A DNA stretch of 39,970 nucleotides, taken from positions 1-39,970 of the IMG/VR virus record IMGVR_UViG_3300024518_003231. One strand, written 5' to 3'. This DNA is from a virus. The translations under genes were made by a program, and so were the position numbers. Positions 39,520-39,970 of this stretch are shown here, piece by piece. The notes below the pieces were generated by a model that made no database searches, had not been told where the DNA came from, and was given only the letters and a program-made list of their open reading frames with translations. Each line of letters starts with the position of its first letter. The first letter of the stretch is position 1.

Positions 39520-39887
39520 TATGCGACCTCTGCCAGCAGCTCCGCGATCGTCTCTTCCTCGATGTAGATCAGTTTGATCAGCTCGCCGAGTTGCTCAGCG
39601 CCAGGATCACGCGGCTCGATGGGTGGGTCTGCCTGGCTGGGCAGGTGCTGAACGACCAACGCGCCAGGAGGCGCTCGCTCGTCGACGACTATGCGCAGGA
39701 CGTCCTCGTTGGCCTGGAGCTTCACGCCGCTGACGATCTCGAGACCGTCCTGGTCGGCCAGGTCGAGGTACCAGCGCCACTCGCGGAAGTTGAACTGGAA
39801 CGTGAGGATGAAGTCTCGACCGTCGAGTGACACCCGCTGCGCGTAGTTTGTCTCCGTCGTGCTGGTCGGGACTATCTCGATCGCCAT
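39519..39887 (-). CDS. Baseplate plug-like protein (DUF6983-type)
   Basis: The 122-residue product starts at 'MAIEIVPTSTTETNYAQRVS' and contains 'GRDFILTFQFNFREWRWYLD' and 'LVVQHLPSQADPPIEPRDPG', the pattern of small baseplate plug proteins (beta-sandwich, DUF6983). It sits between Dit-like and hub genes. An ATG 13 codons upstream would lie within the Dit-like gene and is less likely. Its N-terminus is duplicated at the left end. Confidence 0.8.
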   Translation of the reverse strand: MAIEIVPTSTTETNYAQRVSLDGRDFILTFQFNFREWRWYLDLADQDGLEIVSGVKLQANEDVLRIVVDERAPPGALVVQHLPSQADPPIEPRDPGAEQLGELIKLIYIEEETIAELLAEVA

Positions 39888-39970
39888 GGCACCACGCTCC
39901 CTAGTCCGGTGATTGACGAGAGCCACGAGGTTTCGACCTTGGCTGTCTCGTTCGCTGTGGGCTTCGTGGT
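39790..39970. repeat. Right copy of terminal direct repeat
   Basis: This matches bases 1-181 except at 39917. It shows that the genome is complete and that the plug gene continues into the Dit-like gene across the junction. Confidence 0.95.
39872..39970 (-). CDS. Dit-like protein, C-terminal fragment (duplicate of the left-end gene)
   Basis: These are the last codons of the gene given in full at 83-952, present again because the contig ends overlap. One base differs (synonymous). It is not a separate gene. Confidence 0.85.
   Translation of the reverse strand, partial: TTKPTANETAKVETSWLSSITGLGSVVPWRSR

Noticed and set aside
1-39970. CRISPR array or IS element
   Set aside because: I saw no regularly spaced repeats of array size and no transposase-like gene or terminal inverted repeats.

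Overview
The window is one complete genome of a tailed, contractile-tail (myovirus-type) bacteriophage. Bases 1-181 recur at 39790-39970 with a single difference (T at 128, C at 39917), so the contig closes on itself as a circle of 39,789 bp. The DNA is GC-rich by eye, genes are tightly packed, Shine-Dalgarno sites are strong (GGAG/GAGG), and stop/start overlaps (ATGA, TGATG, GTGA, TAGTG) are common. This fits a phage of a GC-rich, probably Gram-negative bacterium; the lysis region with spanin-like membrane proteins points the same way. The host cannot be named from the sequence. I see no integrase, recombinase or CI-like repressor, so a lytic lifestyle is the simplest reading.

Nearly every gene is on the minus strand and reads leftward around the circle. 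Early/replication block (27955 to about 19739): a chain of small unrecognised genes, a ribbon-helix-helix-like protein, a 25-residue membrane peptide, a replication initiator-like gene that holds a candidate origin, a DnaB-type helicase, a RusA-type resolvase, a possible single-strand annealing protein and an MT-A70 adenine methyltransferase. Packaging and head block (about 19254 to 5097): small and large terminase, DUF1073 portal, Mu F-like protein, DUF2213 protease with a nested scaffold, a cassette of lectin-like or fibre-like genes, cement protein, DUF2184 major capsid protein and head-tail connectors. Tail block (5100 to 1, continuing from 39887 to 32179): DUF3383 sheath, tube, frameshifted tail chaperone, tape measure, Dit-like protein, baseplate plug, hub, spike, wedge proteins, two paralogous fibre proteins and a fibre with beta-propeller-like repeats. 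Lysis block (32179 to 29442): membrane and coiled-coil proteins, holin candidate, spanin candidate, a membrane-anchored HEFVH protein and an amidase.

The only plus-strand genes form a two-gene island (28060-29359): a ParB/Srx-fold protein and a Mom-like DNA modification protein. The Mom-like gene runs directly into a degenerate tRNA-like element. The island diverges from the early operon across a short control region holding an 11-bp tandem repeat. Together with the MT-A70 enzyme, this suggests the phage alters its adenines in two ways to evade host restriction.

The most interesting signals are the Mom/ParB island with its tandem-repeat control region and tRNA-like tail, the out-of-frame direct repeats inside the initiator gene (candidate origin), the T TTT TTG slippery site in the tail chaperone gene, the perfect 15-bp stem-loop before the annealing-like gene, the lectin-like cassette in the head module, and the membrane metalloprotease-like gene in the lysis region.
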